Assembly (NCBI GenBank): GCA_024704765.1
Contig: JAKMXF010000322.1
Coordinates: 62,001-126,000, forward strand
Source of the DNA: Oopsacas minuta
Lineage: Eukaryota; Porifera; Hexactinellida; Lyssacinosida; Leucopsacidae
Length of the DNA stretch: 64,000 nucleotides
Direction: 5' to 3'
Shown here: in pieces, positions 54,601 through 64,000 of the stretch
How positions within the stretch are numbered: position 1 is the first letter of the stretch
Layout of the letters: each line of letters begins with the position of its first letter
Made by a program: the position numbers and the translations under genes
Notes under the pieces: generated by a model
Database searches by the model: none
Seen by the model: only the letters and a program-made list of their open reading frames with translations
What the model was told of the DNA's origin: nothing

Positions 54601-57600
54601 TACACGCAGTACTACATGACGTCCCGGTATGTGGATTGTGTTCCGTTAATTGCTATTTACTTCCCATCTGACTGTGGCAGGGGATTTTATGGGGAACATA
54701 CCTCTCACAGGGGTTACGTTATTGAAGAGTGTCAAACCAGTGGATCCCAATCTTTTTACCCATGGTCAGGTGATAATATATTGTTTGTTGTTATTTTTGT
54801 TTATTTCTAGGTGTCAAGCTATCTAGCAGCCTTACTCGCTTCAAAAGAGTTCCCAGTGCTTATCCCTTGTTTACAACTAATAAGTTTGTTGTTAGACAAG
54901 CTTGATTTGTTTACTATTTACTTCCGTAAAGAAGGTGTTGTCCATCAAATAGAATTGTTAAAAGACAATCCTCCTATAAGCCTAACTCCGCCTCTCCCAA
55001 TGCCCAATCAGAATCCTCCCTCACTGAGCCTACCGTCATCTCTCCCACCACCTGTATTTCATTCTATGCAATTAACCAATCAAGGCTCTCCTCCTGCTGT
55101 GCCGTCAGGTATAAATAGGCTCTCAGTCTACATTCAGTTTCTTCAAATTTAATGCACCCCTGGGGGGTCTATTTTATGAATTATTTCTTGTTTAGGTTTT
55201 CCATATGTTTCACCTTTTCAGACCTCTGGCTGGCCGTCGGTCGCTTCAATAGCTCCAACATTCCTGCCACAAGGTGGAGCGAGGCCACAACTTGTGCCAC
55301 CTGTTGTAATTCCTATGCCAGCTAGAATGCAGCCAGCACCTGTCCCCAAACAGGCTGAGCCCTCTAGGAAAGGAACAAAAGGTTGTTGTTATTTGTTATT
55401 TGTTTATTTGTTGTTATTTGTTTGTTTTTTAGGAAAACTGTTTGGTAGAAAATCTCAATCATCTGGGTTTGGGGGATCACCACCTCCCCCTTGTCCAATT
55501 GCTCCCGTCCATTTACCACCAATGATCCCATCGCTGCCAACACCTGACGCTGAGATATACTCACCCTCCCATTCCCTCAGGAAACACCCAACAGCCTCCA
55601 TGCCACAACGTGTGCCACTTCCTCAGGACACAATCCACTTTCACTCTAATCAATCTCCCCCAATACCTCCTTACTTCCATTATAGGGGAATTCCTGCTAG
55701 CGCTCCGGCGGACTCTCCCATTAATCCGTACTTCCTGGCTGGACACTATATCAAACAGGTTTGTTTGTTTATTCCTTGTTATCTGTTTGTTTATTTATTT
55801 GTTGTTTACTTTAGCAAGGTGTAAACAAGAATGAGAAAATCCGCCAATGGCTAATTGACACCTGCACTCAATTATTGATCAATCATTTTTCAGATGATAG
55901 TGAAGATGGACAAGCATATGAACTAATAAACATATTGAAGAAAATTGCTTCAAATCTTTGTAACAAACTGACACCAACACTGGAACTATTCCAGGAACTA
56001 AGTGATCTCATTACGGAACCAACTATAAACGTGTCATCATTTGAACTTACACATTCCAACCTCGTTCATCAGTTGCTAAGCATATTCAGTTGTAATCCAA
56101 TGGTTTCGGAAAATCGAGTTGTATGGCAGGAATTTTTGCATGTTTTTTTCAAAAGTCCGCCACCTGGCGTGCCACTTAAAACCGATTGGTTAGTTCCAGA
56201 TATTGACACCTTACCGGTTCTGAAACTAGTCCAAATCTTACAGAATTGTGTGAACCAATCTGAACAGTTTCCAGCTCGGAGTGAATTTGGCAATTTATCT
56301 GGTAGTCAGCAATTTTATAGATACATAAATAATCACCAGTTAAAGTGTCAATTAGTGCGCCACTCGAGTGACAAACAAAGCAAAGAATGGAAGAAACGTA
56401 AGTCACATATTTTTCCTGCATTCCTTAGACATCAAACTGTTGTCATAGCAAAAAAAAGTTTATTCCCGCTTGAATTTAAGTTTCCCCGCGTGAATTTATA
56501 TTTCCCGCACTAAAAGTCATTGATATATTTATCTGGCGCTTATAATATATACTATTTGAAACTAACACATTTTTAGGTCCAATTCAAGTTGATCCTCTTG
56601 CTACCCTCTACTCCGTGGAGAAATATTTGGTCATGAGGGGACTATCTAGAGACAACAGTTTTGAGGAAGGTGATAGTTCCGATGAGGGAATGTTTATAGT
56701 TGATACAGGAGATAGCGGTCCAAACTTTGAATTCCTTCTCAATGATAAAGTTCTGCCACATAACATCACTATGTTTGAATTGGTATGTCATGTTTTGAAG
56801 TGTTATGTTATAAAGCCTTGTACCTGTACCCTTCCCTACCCTGGGGACCCTCAATCACAATCCATGGTCCACTTACAGGTCCAATTGCCCCTAATTTGGG
56901 ATCTGACACCTCGGGTTACACTGTATTAGCGGTCTATGGATTGTTAGAATTATTATTTGTAGAATTATCAAACTATTCTATCCATCCATGGTTTATATCC
57001 TAATATTATAGATGCGTAAAATGCGAGTCAAGCAAGAGACCGGAGCGACACAAAGTGAAGAACAAACACCTCTCCCTACCTCCTTTTTCCTCCCTTCTTC
57101 ATACCTCTCCCAGACACTAACACTCCACTATAGACAGATGGCTAAATCTTCACACCTTTCTAAAAAGCCCGCCACACGACACTCCGCCCGGATCAGACAG
57201 AAAACCAAAGAGATATCCGATAGAATCGAACCTGCCCCCTCGACACAAATCCTCCCAAAATCTGACACTTTCCTGGAGCGCCTATTCCTGGATATTTCTC
57301 TCATAGTCACTTCAGATTGGTCAATAAACGACCCCAGCGTCCCGTTTATAAAACTTCTGTCAATTCTCTTTCATTTGAATGAAAGATGGAATTTATTGTA
57401 CTCACCATTTATAGGCAGAAGATTGATCAATATGGTAGCATTCCATAACTCCAAACTCAGTGCTAAGGTATGATTCTTCTTATTTTGTTGTTGTTCTCTT
57501 ATGTGTATATTTTCACACCTTTTCACATATTTCAATTTGCCCAATCATATTGTAGCCTTTTTGCAATAAGGCATACTATGTATTTACATTGAATGTAGAC

Positions 57601-59225
57601 TGTAATTCTATTGGTCAATACATCTATTAAGTGTGAATACACTAATTTATCATATGATTAATCATGTTTTCACACCTTTTGGTGAATATTTCAAAATTAT
57701 CTTAGAGATTAGCTTTCACTTGTTAATTAGGGGTAAACAGGGACACACAATTCGATTTTGACACTTTCAGCTGTCAAATTTGTGAGTATTATTGTTTATT
57801 AACACCTTTCTATAGGTTGACAGGATCATACAGGAACCAATGATTGTCCTCACGTCCTCTATCCCTGGTTGGATCAAAGAGATCTCTAGAATTTGTCCCA
57901 CGATCCTCTCTTTTCAGACACGGCGGTCTATCTTCTATTGTACAACTTTTGACAGAGCTCGTGCCATGATGAATGTGTTAGAGGTGAAGGATACTATGGG
58001 TGAGACAGGGGAGATGACTATTCCCCGGATACCCAAACGGAAGATCACAATAGGACGGGACGAATTGTTGGAACAAGCCACCGGGGTCCTGAACGACACC
58101 TCTGTCCAGATATCGATCTTAGAGGTCCGTTTTAAGGACGAGGTGGGGACTGGCTTGGGTCCCACTTTGGAATTTTATTCCTTGGTCTCGCTAGAGTTAC
58201 AAAAACGCGAATTAGGAATGTGGCATGATACGAAACTGAATTCAAACGAGTATTACTTTTCACCAAATGGTCTATACCCAAATTCCTTATTCACAGAATT
58301 GACACAAACCCAGCAAGCGACACAATTGTGCCACTTTCAATTTCTTGGTCGTCTCTTCGCTAAATCCATTTTAGATACACATTTGATTGATTTAAATTTA
58401 TCGCCTATATTCTATTACTGGCTGCTGAATCTTGAAAACCACATCACACCTTCTGATTTTTATTATATTGACATTTTCTATCAAAAATCCGTGAATGCAT
58501 ATTTGGAATTCCATGAGAAGGTTTTGGAAATCATGCAGGAGAGTTTGAGTGACTCTGAACGAAATTCACGATTGGACACTCTGATTGACACCTATGGGGG
58601 CTCGAATGGGTCTTTGGATATTTCATTTATAGTTCCAGGTTCGAATGATATTGAACTTAAACCTGGAGGTGTTAAAATGTCAGTCAACAAAGACAACGTG
58701 TTAGAATACATATATACATTAACTGATTGGTTCCTAATTCGAGGTGTCCGTAAACAAATGGCCTCTTTCATTGATGGGTTCACTTCCATTATTCCACTTG
58801 ACACCCTGTCCATATTCCACCCAACTGAATTGGCCCTCTTAACAGGTGGCAGGGCGTTCGCACCTTGGACAAGAGAGGAACTTCATCACCATTGTAGGCT
58901 TGATCATGGGTACACACATTCCAGCACGACCATTCGGTATCTATTCGACACAATGGCTAATTTTGATGAAGAAGATCAAAGGAAATTCTTACAATTTGTC
59001 ACAGGGACGCCTCGGCTACCTATTGGCGGATTTTCCGGCTTGACACCTCCCTTAACTATTGTCAAAAAGCAAGGCGGAGCCAATCAGATCCCTGACAGCT
59101 ATCTGCCATCTGTAATGACTTGTGTTAATTATCTAAAACTCCCCGAATATACTAGCGAACTCGTTCTCAGAGAAAAACTTGAAACCGCAATAACTGAAGG
59201 TCAGAAGGCCTTCCACCTTTCCTAA
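51618..59225 (+). CDS. TRIP12: TRIP12-type HECT E3 ubiquitin ligase
   Basis: Fifteen exons inferred, all with phase-consistent GT/AG joins: 51618-52080, 52248-52439, 52503-52757, 52815-52966, 53043-53346, 53432-53740, 53831-54120, 54338-54626, 54811-55108, 55196-55381, 55433-55758, 55815-56397, 56577-56782, 57012-57467, 57816-59225. Order of parts: basic disordered N-terminus, armadillo repeats ([34 protein letters not shown]), WWE domain ([20 protein letters not shown]), Pro-rich insert, a conserved QLKCQL block, and a C-terminal HECT domain ([20 protein letters not shown]) with the catalytic Cys in [14 protein letters not shown] and the end [13 protein letters not shown]12 is a nuclear ligase of the ubiquitin-fusion-degradation pathway. 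The catalytic Cys is present, so it should be active. The order and wording match vertebrate TRIP12 throughout. Introns are as short as 51 bp. Confidence 0.95.
54221..54261. repeat. Dispersed TGATTAATCA / TTTTCACACCTTTT element
   Basis: In TRIP12 intron 7: ATATGATTAATCATATTTTC then ACACCTTTTGTAAATATTTC. It is the reverse-orientation form of the 33132-33176 element and is followed, as at 57735, by a CAGGGAC...TTTTGACAC stretch. Confidence 0.75.
57652..57703. repeat. Dispersed TGATTAATCA / TTTTCACACCTTTT element
   Basis: In TRIP12 intron 14: CATATGATTAATCATGTTTT then CACACCTTTTGGTGAATATTTC. It matches 33132-33176 in reverse complement over about 44 bp and 54221-54261 in the same orientation. 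Confidence 0.75.
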
Positions 59226-59955
59226 TCAGCTGATCGTGTGACACACTTACACTTTGTAAATATTCTGTTTATAAACTTTGAGACAGTATTGATAACTGAT
59301 ACTAAAAATAGAAGTGTTGATGTGCTATTTATCAATAGTCTGTTAATTATGTATGTCTTCATTAAACGCTCCTTAGTTACTGAAAGTACTTCCAAGAATG
59401 TTTTATGTTCTTTTATGTTCTTTTATTTACATATTTATGTACATATACACACCCTCTCTCCCATAAAATGAGGCCAATTAGTCCCATTGCCCTCAATAGT
59501 TTATCCTCACCTGTTTTACATTAAGAAAGGCTGCATTTTGATTTGTCTAGCTTTAACCAACCAAATGTGTGAAATAATCCACGTTACAAACATGTCATAC
59601 CCAAGGTCCATATCTGCACCCCTTAATGTGCCAATTTCATGTCAATCGGTAACCAAATGTGCTCCAAGAATTCCCTAAAACGGAATAAAGGACAGAAAGG
59701 TGTTCTTACATACACAGTGTATATATTATGTTCAGTACAGGCATGGACGATGTTCTATGTCCGTCCTTCTTTCAGCGGGGTCCTGAGAAATCTACAATAC
59801 TCCTTGCTTTGAGAATAAGCACTTCCCCAGTTTCCATAGTTACCTAGATATGAATTTGGTATGTACGTCAGTGAGGGAAGCGATTACTCAAGATATACAC
59901 TTATGTTTAGCTGTATGCACATTAATGTTTATTATTAATAAATTCACACAACAAG
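59226..59955. other. Convergent 3' spacer, TRIP12 / NHL-3
   Basis: 730 bp shared by two 3' ends. It contains a tandem ATGTTCTTTT repeat near 59400-59425 and, at 59820-59870, the short dispersed repeat also seen at 18835 and 31250 (CAGTTTCCATAGTTACCTAG). No coding sequence is supported. Confidence 0.5.
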
Positions 59956-61215
59956 TTAAGCAGAGAGTATATTTAAGCCGTTAGCTGATAAGGAAGTGCA
60001 AACTAATTTTGAGTTATTGATTATTGAAAGGCCACTAGGCTTGGTGTGTCCTATCTTGTGTAGGAGGTCTCCTTCTGGTGAGAATACTTTGATTTGGTGA
60101 GCCGACCAGTCACTAATGACAATGTTATTGTGTCCGTCCAAACAGAAGAAGTATGCTATTACAACTTGCATTCCTCTTCCTCTGGTTACTAAGGAGCGGG
60201 ACTTCTCTCCTGAGAGAGTAAATACGTGTATACACAGATTGTCAAACCAGCTCAACACAAACATTTCATTGTTTGTGAACTTAACATCAACAGGTCCTTT
60301 CATGGTTTTGTGTCGTAGCGTGTCTTTAAATACCAGATTAGTTGCCAGGATTTGTAGTCTGTTGTTGAGACAATCTGGTACATAAAGGTGTTGATTAGGA
60401 GAGATGGCGGGTTGACTAGGATAATAGAACTTTTCACTACCATGTCCTTCCTTACCTACTCGCTTTATCATTGTTAGTTCTGGCAGCTTGAATAGGAAGA
60501 TAGCGTCATGTCCTCTGTCTGTGACATAAATGTTGTCCTCATGGATTAGGATACCCCATGGACTCTTCAGGTGTCTATCTCCGAATATATTAAGATGGTG
60601 TCCTTCCTGGGAGAATATTTGGATACGACTGTTGTTCATATCTGCCACATAAATATGTCCAGATTCAGGTTCGATTGTGACACCTCGTGGATTGTTAAAT
60701 GCCCCACGAACTGATCCTTGTTTCCCAACAGCAACAATGGGCTGTTGGAATGCAGAGTAGTTAGGTATTACTGGCATAGGAGGGATGGGAGGAATCTCGT
60801 GTTGGTTAATTTCTCCCAGACGAGAGATGTGTTCCTCTAGGTCTTGTGTGTTACACAAGAACCTCAGTTCTTGAGCTTGTGGTGCATTGAGTCGGAGTTC
60901 TGCCAGTTTAGCCTCCATCTCTGCCACAAATTTCTGCTGCATGGAATGAAGCATGTTATGCTTTATTTGGCCTTCTAATAGTGTCCTCGCTCCAACAAGT
61001 TCCTCCTCCACTTCCTGACGAGCCACCAGATCGGCTCTCATCTCTTCGCGTCTGTTCCTTAACGTGGCTAAGAGATGGACCCGTCTCTGGTTGAGGAGGA
61101 ATATCAACCTGTCGATGGATTGGTTTATTTGGACAGCTATGGGATCGATAATTGGCTCTGCAAGTGGTTCAGGCATTCGTGGCACTCCGATGGTTTCTGG
61201 GAATTGTGTCGCCAT
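59956..61215 (-). CDS. Coiled-coil/NHL-repeat protein 3
   Basis: 419-residue single-exon protein, an inverted near-copy of NHL protein 2 at 31781-33076. N-terminal coiled coil (SIDRLIFLLNQRRVHLLATL), short Pro-rich linker, then NHL beta-propeller blades (HIYVADMNNSRIQIFS, SPWGILIHEDNIYVTDRG, HNNIVISDWSAHQIKVFSPE). No RING or B-box domain. The similarity runs from about 180 bp upstream of the start to about 30 bp past the stop (59930-61390), so the gene was copied with its flanks as DNA. Substitutions cluster in surface-type residues of the propeller, which may alter binding. It is divergent from the CSL gene about 1 kb away. Function unknown. Confidence 0.85.
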   Translation of the reverse strand: MATQFPETIGVPRMPEPLAEPIIDPIAVQINQSIDRLIFLLNQRRVHLLATLRNRREEMRADLVARQEVEEELVGARTLLEGQIKHNMLHSMQQKFVAEMEAKLAELRLNAPQAQELRFLCNTQDLEEHISRLGEINQHEIPPIPPMPVIPNYSAFQQPIVAVGKQGSVRGAFNNPRGVTIEPESGHIYVADMNNSRIQIFSQEGHHLNIFGDRHLKSPWGILIHEDNIYVTDRGHDAIFLFKLPELTMIKRVGKEGHGSEKFYYPSQPAISPNQHLYVPDCLNNRLQILATNLVFKDTLRHKTMKGPVDVKFTNNEMFVLSWFDNLCIHVFTLSGEKSRSLVTRGRGMQVVIAYFFCLDGHNNIVISDWSAHQIKVFSPEGDLLHKIGHTKPSGLSIINNSKLVCTSLSANGLNILSA

Positions 61216-61535
61216 AATTTGGTCGATTATTTGTTGTTTGTTTGGTGTGAATTGTGTATATTTTGTTTGTTTTCAAATATATCAGAATTTATAGTTTCTA
61301 TTGAATGAATATTCTGAATAGAAAACTGCTGATCTGACACAATTATGAAAATAGAATTATTATTCTTAGAGGTTCGTGTCTGTTACCAAATTGTCTTTTG
61401 TGGATAACAAAGTACGTCAATGGTTGCTATGGTTATTTCTAATAATTAGGAATGTTTCTTAGTAATACACCTTACTTTACATAATTAATATTCATTAGTC
61501 TGAGAAATGGTTTGTGGCAATTAATTATTCAAATT

Positions 61536-61582
<47 letters not shown>

Positions 61583-61583
61583 G
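61536..61583. repeat. (TTG)n microsatellite
   Basis: About fourteen perfect TTG units in the spacer between NHL-3 and CSL. Confidence 0.95.
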
Positions 61584-61942
61584 CTCAATTTCTCTTCCTT
61601 TGATGTAAAGCACAGTCAATGCCACTTTAACATTGTCCCGCCTTCACAATTTCTGGCCTTTCACTCGAATTTCTTCCCCTAAAACAGTCCATTTACATGA
61701 GTTTGGTGTATTTTAGTTTTGTTCTTCTGGCTTTTCTTGGAGATGTTTTCTGAATGCCAGACTTCCTTGATTGTTTGATTCCACTTTTATTGTTACAATA
61801 TATAAGGCCACCGTTAGTTGGAAACATGTTTCAGCTCCACCGCCGGCACCTGCTTTGGCTACCTTACTAATATTATCATTATTGTTATTGTTTACTTAAT
61901 GTATTTCAAGTATAGTAGAAGTGTCTTTTTCATAGTCTAGCC

Positions 61943-62063
61943 CATTGGTTCTCAACCTTTTTCTTCCGCGGACCTCTTGGTCCATTTTATGGGGTCCGTG
62001 GACCCTGCCAATAAACATAACACAAACATTTTAGGGCTGCGGATCCCAGGTTGAGAACCACTG
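61943..62063. mobile_element. hAT-type MITE with perfect 8-bp target duplication
   Basis: 121-bp element beginning CATTGGTTCTCAACCT and ending AGGTTGAGAACCACTG. The ends are inverted repeats of the CAGTGGTTCTCAACC type found in non-autonomous hAT elements. It is flanked on both sides by GTCTAGCC (61935-61942 and 62064-62071), a perfect 8-bp target duplication, so insertion is recent or well preserved. No transposase. Confidence 0.88.
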
Positions 62064-62265
62064 GTCTAGCCTATTCTCATATAAAATTTGACTTTAGTAA
62101 TTATAATATTTTATGAATGAACTAATTTCCCAGCTGATAACTCACAAAATAATGAACCGCCCGCATGCATATTCAGGTGGAACTAATTTTGAGCTGAAAC
62201 AAGTTTCCTTTACTAATTTGTAAATATTTGCTAGCGGAAAATGCAGATTTTTATCAACCTGGACT

Positions 62266-64000
62266 ATGGATATTGACAATTTTCTAATTCTGACTAATCC
62301 CCTGATACCCTCAATATCCTCCTACATACGCCAAATAGAAATAAACCAATCAAATCACAGTCTGCCATATGAAATTATTCTAACAATTCGACACCCTAAA
62401 GTTGTCCAAAAATCTTACAAAAATGAAAAAAGATTTTTCTGCCCGTCACCCTCATTCAAAATCTCCGGAAATGGATGGCGATTATGGCAACGTAGTTATC
62501 TCACCACAGAACAGTTAGCCAATCAAAATAATGAAGTCTCTAATGGCGCCAAATCTAACGTGGGAATGTTTCCACAATGTGTCGCTCTTGTCGACACATT
62601 GCCTGAATTTGGACAAGGGACACAATTGAAAGATGGCTACGCTTCTTTCAAATCTCTTTTCTTCAGTGACAGAGATAAAAGAAAGGTTTTTAGCATAAAA
62701 AGGTGTGAAAAATGTTATTTTATTGAATTCTATTTTTAGGTTTTTCGAATTGAAACTAAAATTTATTTGAGGCCGAACATTTGCCTTGGAACTTTCTTAT
62801 CCAATCAAATTCGAGTAATTTCAAAACCTTCAAAGAAAAAGCAAACTGGCGCCAAGGCAGATAAAATCAACATTCCATTCTCATTATCTTGTAACCAAAG
62901 AAATGGTGCTACATATTTACAGCCTAGTTCCAGTACTCAGGAACTGAATTCACAAGATCCTGCCTGTATTAGTTCCGGTTCCGAAATATGTATATTTAAC
63001 CGCGGGAGATCTCAGGCTATTGCTACAAGATACCTGTCAACCAATCAGAATGGAGCTTTTGGAGTAAGAAATATACTAATATACTAACAAACAAACAAAC
63101 AAACAAACAAATAAACAAATAAACAAATAAACAAACAAACAAACAAACAAACAAACAAATAAACAAATAAACAAATAAACAAACAAACAAACAAACAAAC
63201 AAATAAATACATTCTTTCTTTACTAGACATCAATAAACTTTTGGGATACTTTCACTATCGATTTGGTTGACAACAGATTAAGCGACGAGAATGTAGAATT
63301 TGATTGTAAAGAAGGTTACATAACTTATGGTTGCTATGCCCGCCTAACTTCTGAAAATGGTGTCACCTTACCAACTTTAAAACTAGAAAGAATTGAAAAA
63401 CAAAAATTGGCCGTTCCAAGCGAACGAGAGCCACTTGGACAACTTCAAAAGGTGTGAAAATATGTATATAAAGTTAGTGTTGCTTATTATAGCAATTTCG
63501 TTAGTGTGAACAATATATTCCATAGGTGGCGTTTCAGGTGGTCTCAACTGGACAATATTTGGCATTTAATGAGGACAGAATTGTCCAAGTGTCTTGTACA
63601 AGTCAGGAATTTGATGACCAAATACTGCCAGACTGCGCTTCACTCACAGTTGTAACTGTAGAAGAGGCCACGTGAGTTATTTGTGTTATTGGACTATGGA
63701 TGATAATAGGTAAATAGCTTCGATGTGTCGAGAAATTTCCAAGACCACTTTTGGGAGAGATCTGAGGTGTTTTATAGACCCATAGGGGCACAAACTGTAT
63801 ATTTTTAATAATTTTCAAGTTATCCATGATCCACTAATACAAATGTTTACTATGGATATATTATTTCAAACTGGAACTATGTTTAGGTATACTTTCCATC
63901 CGTTGCTATTCAACATACTCTCTCCTCCAACTCTAATTGGACCTTGTCCAACTATTTTACAAGTTGGTTCCACATTCATGCAAGGGAAGTACCTATTTTT
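62266..64000 (+). CDS. RBPJ: CSL (RBPJ / Suppressor of Hairless) DNA-binding factor, 5' part
   Basis: Partial gene running off the right edge. Exons: 62266-62686, 62740-63063, 63227-63451, 63526-63671 and 63887 onward, all phase-consistent. The N-terminal Rel-like domain has VVQKSYKNEKRFFCPSPSFK and FSDRDKRK/VF. FLSNQIRVISKPSKKKQ marks the exit to the beta-trefoil domain. SSGSEICIFNRGRSQAIATR and EGYITYGCYARL follow, then the start of the C-terminal Rel-like domain (YTFHPLLFNILSPPTLIGP). CSL binds DNA and is the nuclear effector of Notch. Compared with the usual form there is an extra stretch of about 35-40 residues between KPSKKKQ and ISSGSEI, and overall divergence is high, so this may be a derived paralogue. 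The family call is firm. Confidence 0.88.
63084..63210. repeat. (AAAC)n/(AAATAAAC)n tract in CSL intron 2
   Basis: About 125 bp of AAAC with AAAT interruptions, filling most of the intron. Here the AAAC strand is the coding strand, opposite to most introns in this window. Confidence 0.9.

Larger units (their letters stand above)
61216..62265. promoter_or_regulatory. Divergent intergenic region, NHL-3 (-) / CSL (+)
   Basis: About 1 kb between opposite start codons. The left about 175 bp are shared (inverted) with the NHL-2 upstream region. A (TTG)n run lies at 61536-61583 and a hAT-type MITE at 61943-62063. A short ATG-initiated frame at 62241 overlaps the CSL start at 62266 out of frame and would act as an upstream ORF if transcribed. 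Confidence 0.5.

Overview
The window reads as nuclear DNA of an early-branching animal, most likely a sponge (demosponge). This is inferred from the gene set: a POU homeobox factor, a CSL (Notch-pathway) factor, an Ig/FN3 receptor tyrosine-kinase family member, SynGAP-type RasGAP, neurobeachin-like, canopy and TRIP12 genes. The set is combined with very compact genes, introns often of 50-100 bp, AT-rich DNA and many short non-autonomous repeats. The species cannot be named from the sequence alone.

Layout, left to right: a RalGPS-like RasGEF (-), a SynGAP/DAB2IP/RASAL-type RasGAP (-), a canopy-family secretory protein (-), and a coiled-coil/NHL-repeat protein (+). Next is a long neurobeachin-like (NBEAL1/2-type) gene (-, 11.6-31.1 kb), whose 6.9-kb intron holds two complete same-strand coiled-coil/CAP-Gly genes. 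Then come a second NHL gene (+), a receptor tyrosine kinase-like gene (-, 33.4-40.2 kb), a single-exon POU gene (-), and an 8.1-kb non-coding interval. A TRIP12-type HECT ubiquitin ligase (+, 51.6-59.2 kb) follows, then a third NHL gene (-) that is an inverted near-copy of the second, and a CSL/Su(H)-type gene (+) cut by the right edge. Exon joins were inferred by hand from GT/AG sites, reading phase and family conservation, so exon ends may be off by a few bases where not explicitly argued.

The most notable points: (1) the receptor kinase is intact as a reading frame but has lost the glycine-rich loop, the HRD aspartate and the DFG aspartate, so it should be a pseudokinase; (2) two related CAP-Gly genes are nested in a neurobeachin-like intron and differ by clean in-frame blocks, and the longer one joins a NEMO/UBZ-like zinc finger to a CYLD-like CAP-Gly; (3) a dispersed motif, AAAAGGTGTGAAAATAT with TGATTAATCA, recurs through introns, UTRs and spacers; (4) introns are largely built from TTTG/TTTAC tracts, mostly on the sense strand; (5) there are several miniature inverted-repeat elements, two with clear 8-bp target duplications, a 51-copy perfect 12-bp minisatellite, and a GC-rich hairpin island inside the AT-rich spacer upstream of POU.

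The genes do not form one pathway. Signalling genes dominate: Ras-family GEF and GAP side by side, receptor kinase, POU, and the Notch-pathway DNA-binding factor. Membrane traffic (NBEAL), ER folding (canopy) and ubiquitin (TRIP12) genes accompany them. No bacterial-type operon, CRISPR array, rRNA or tRNA gene was recognised.
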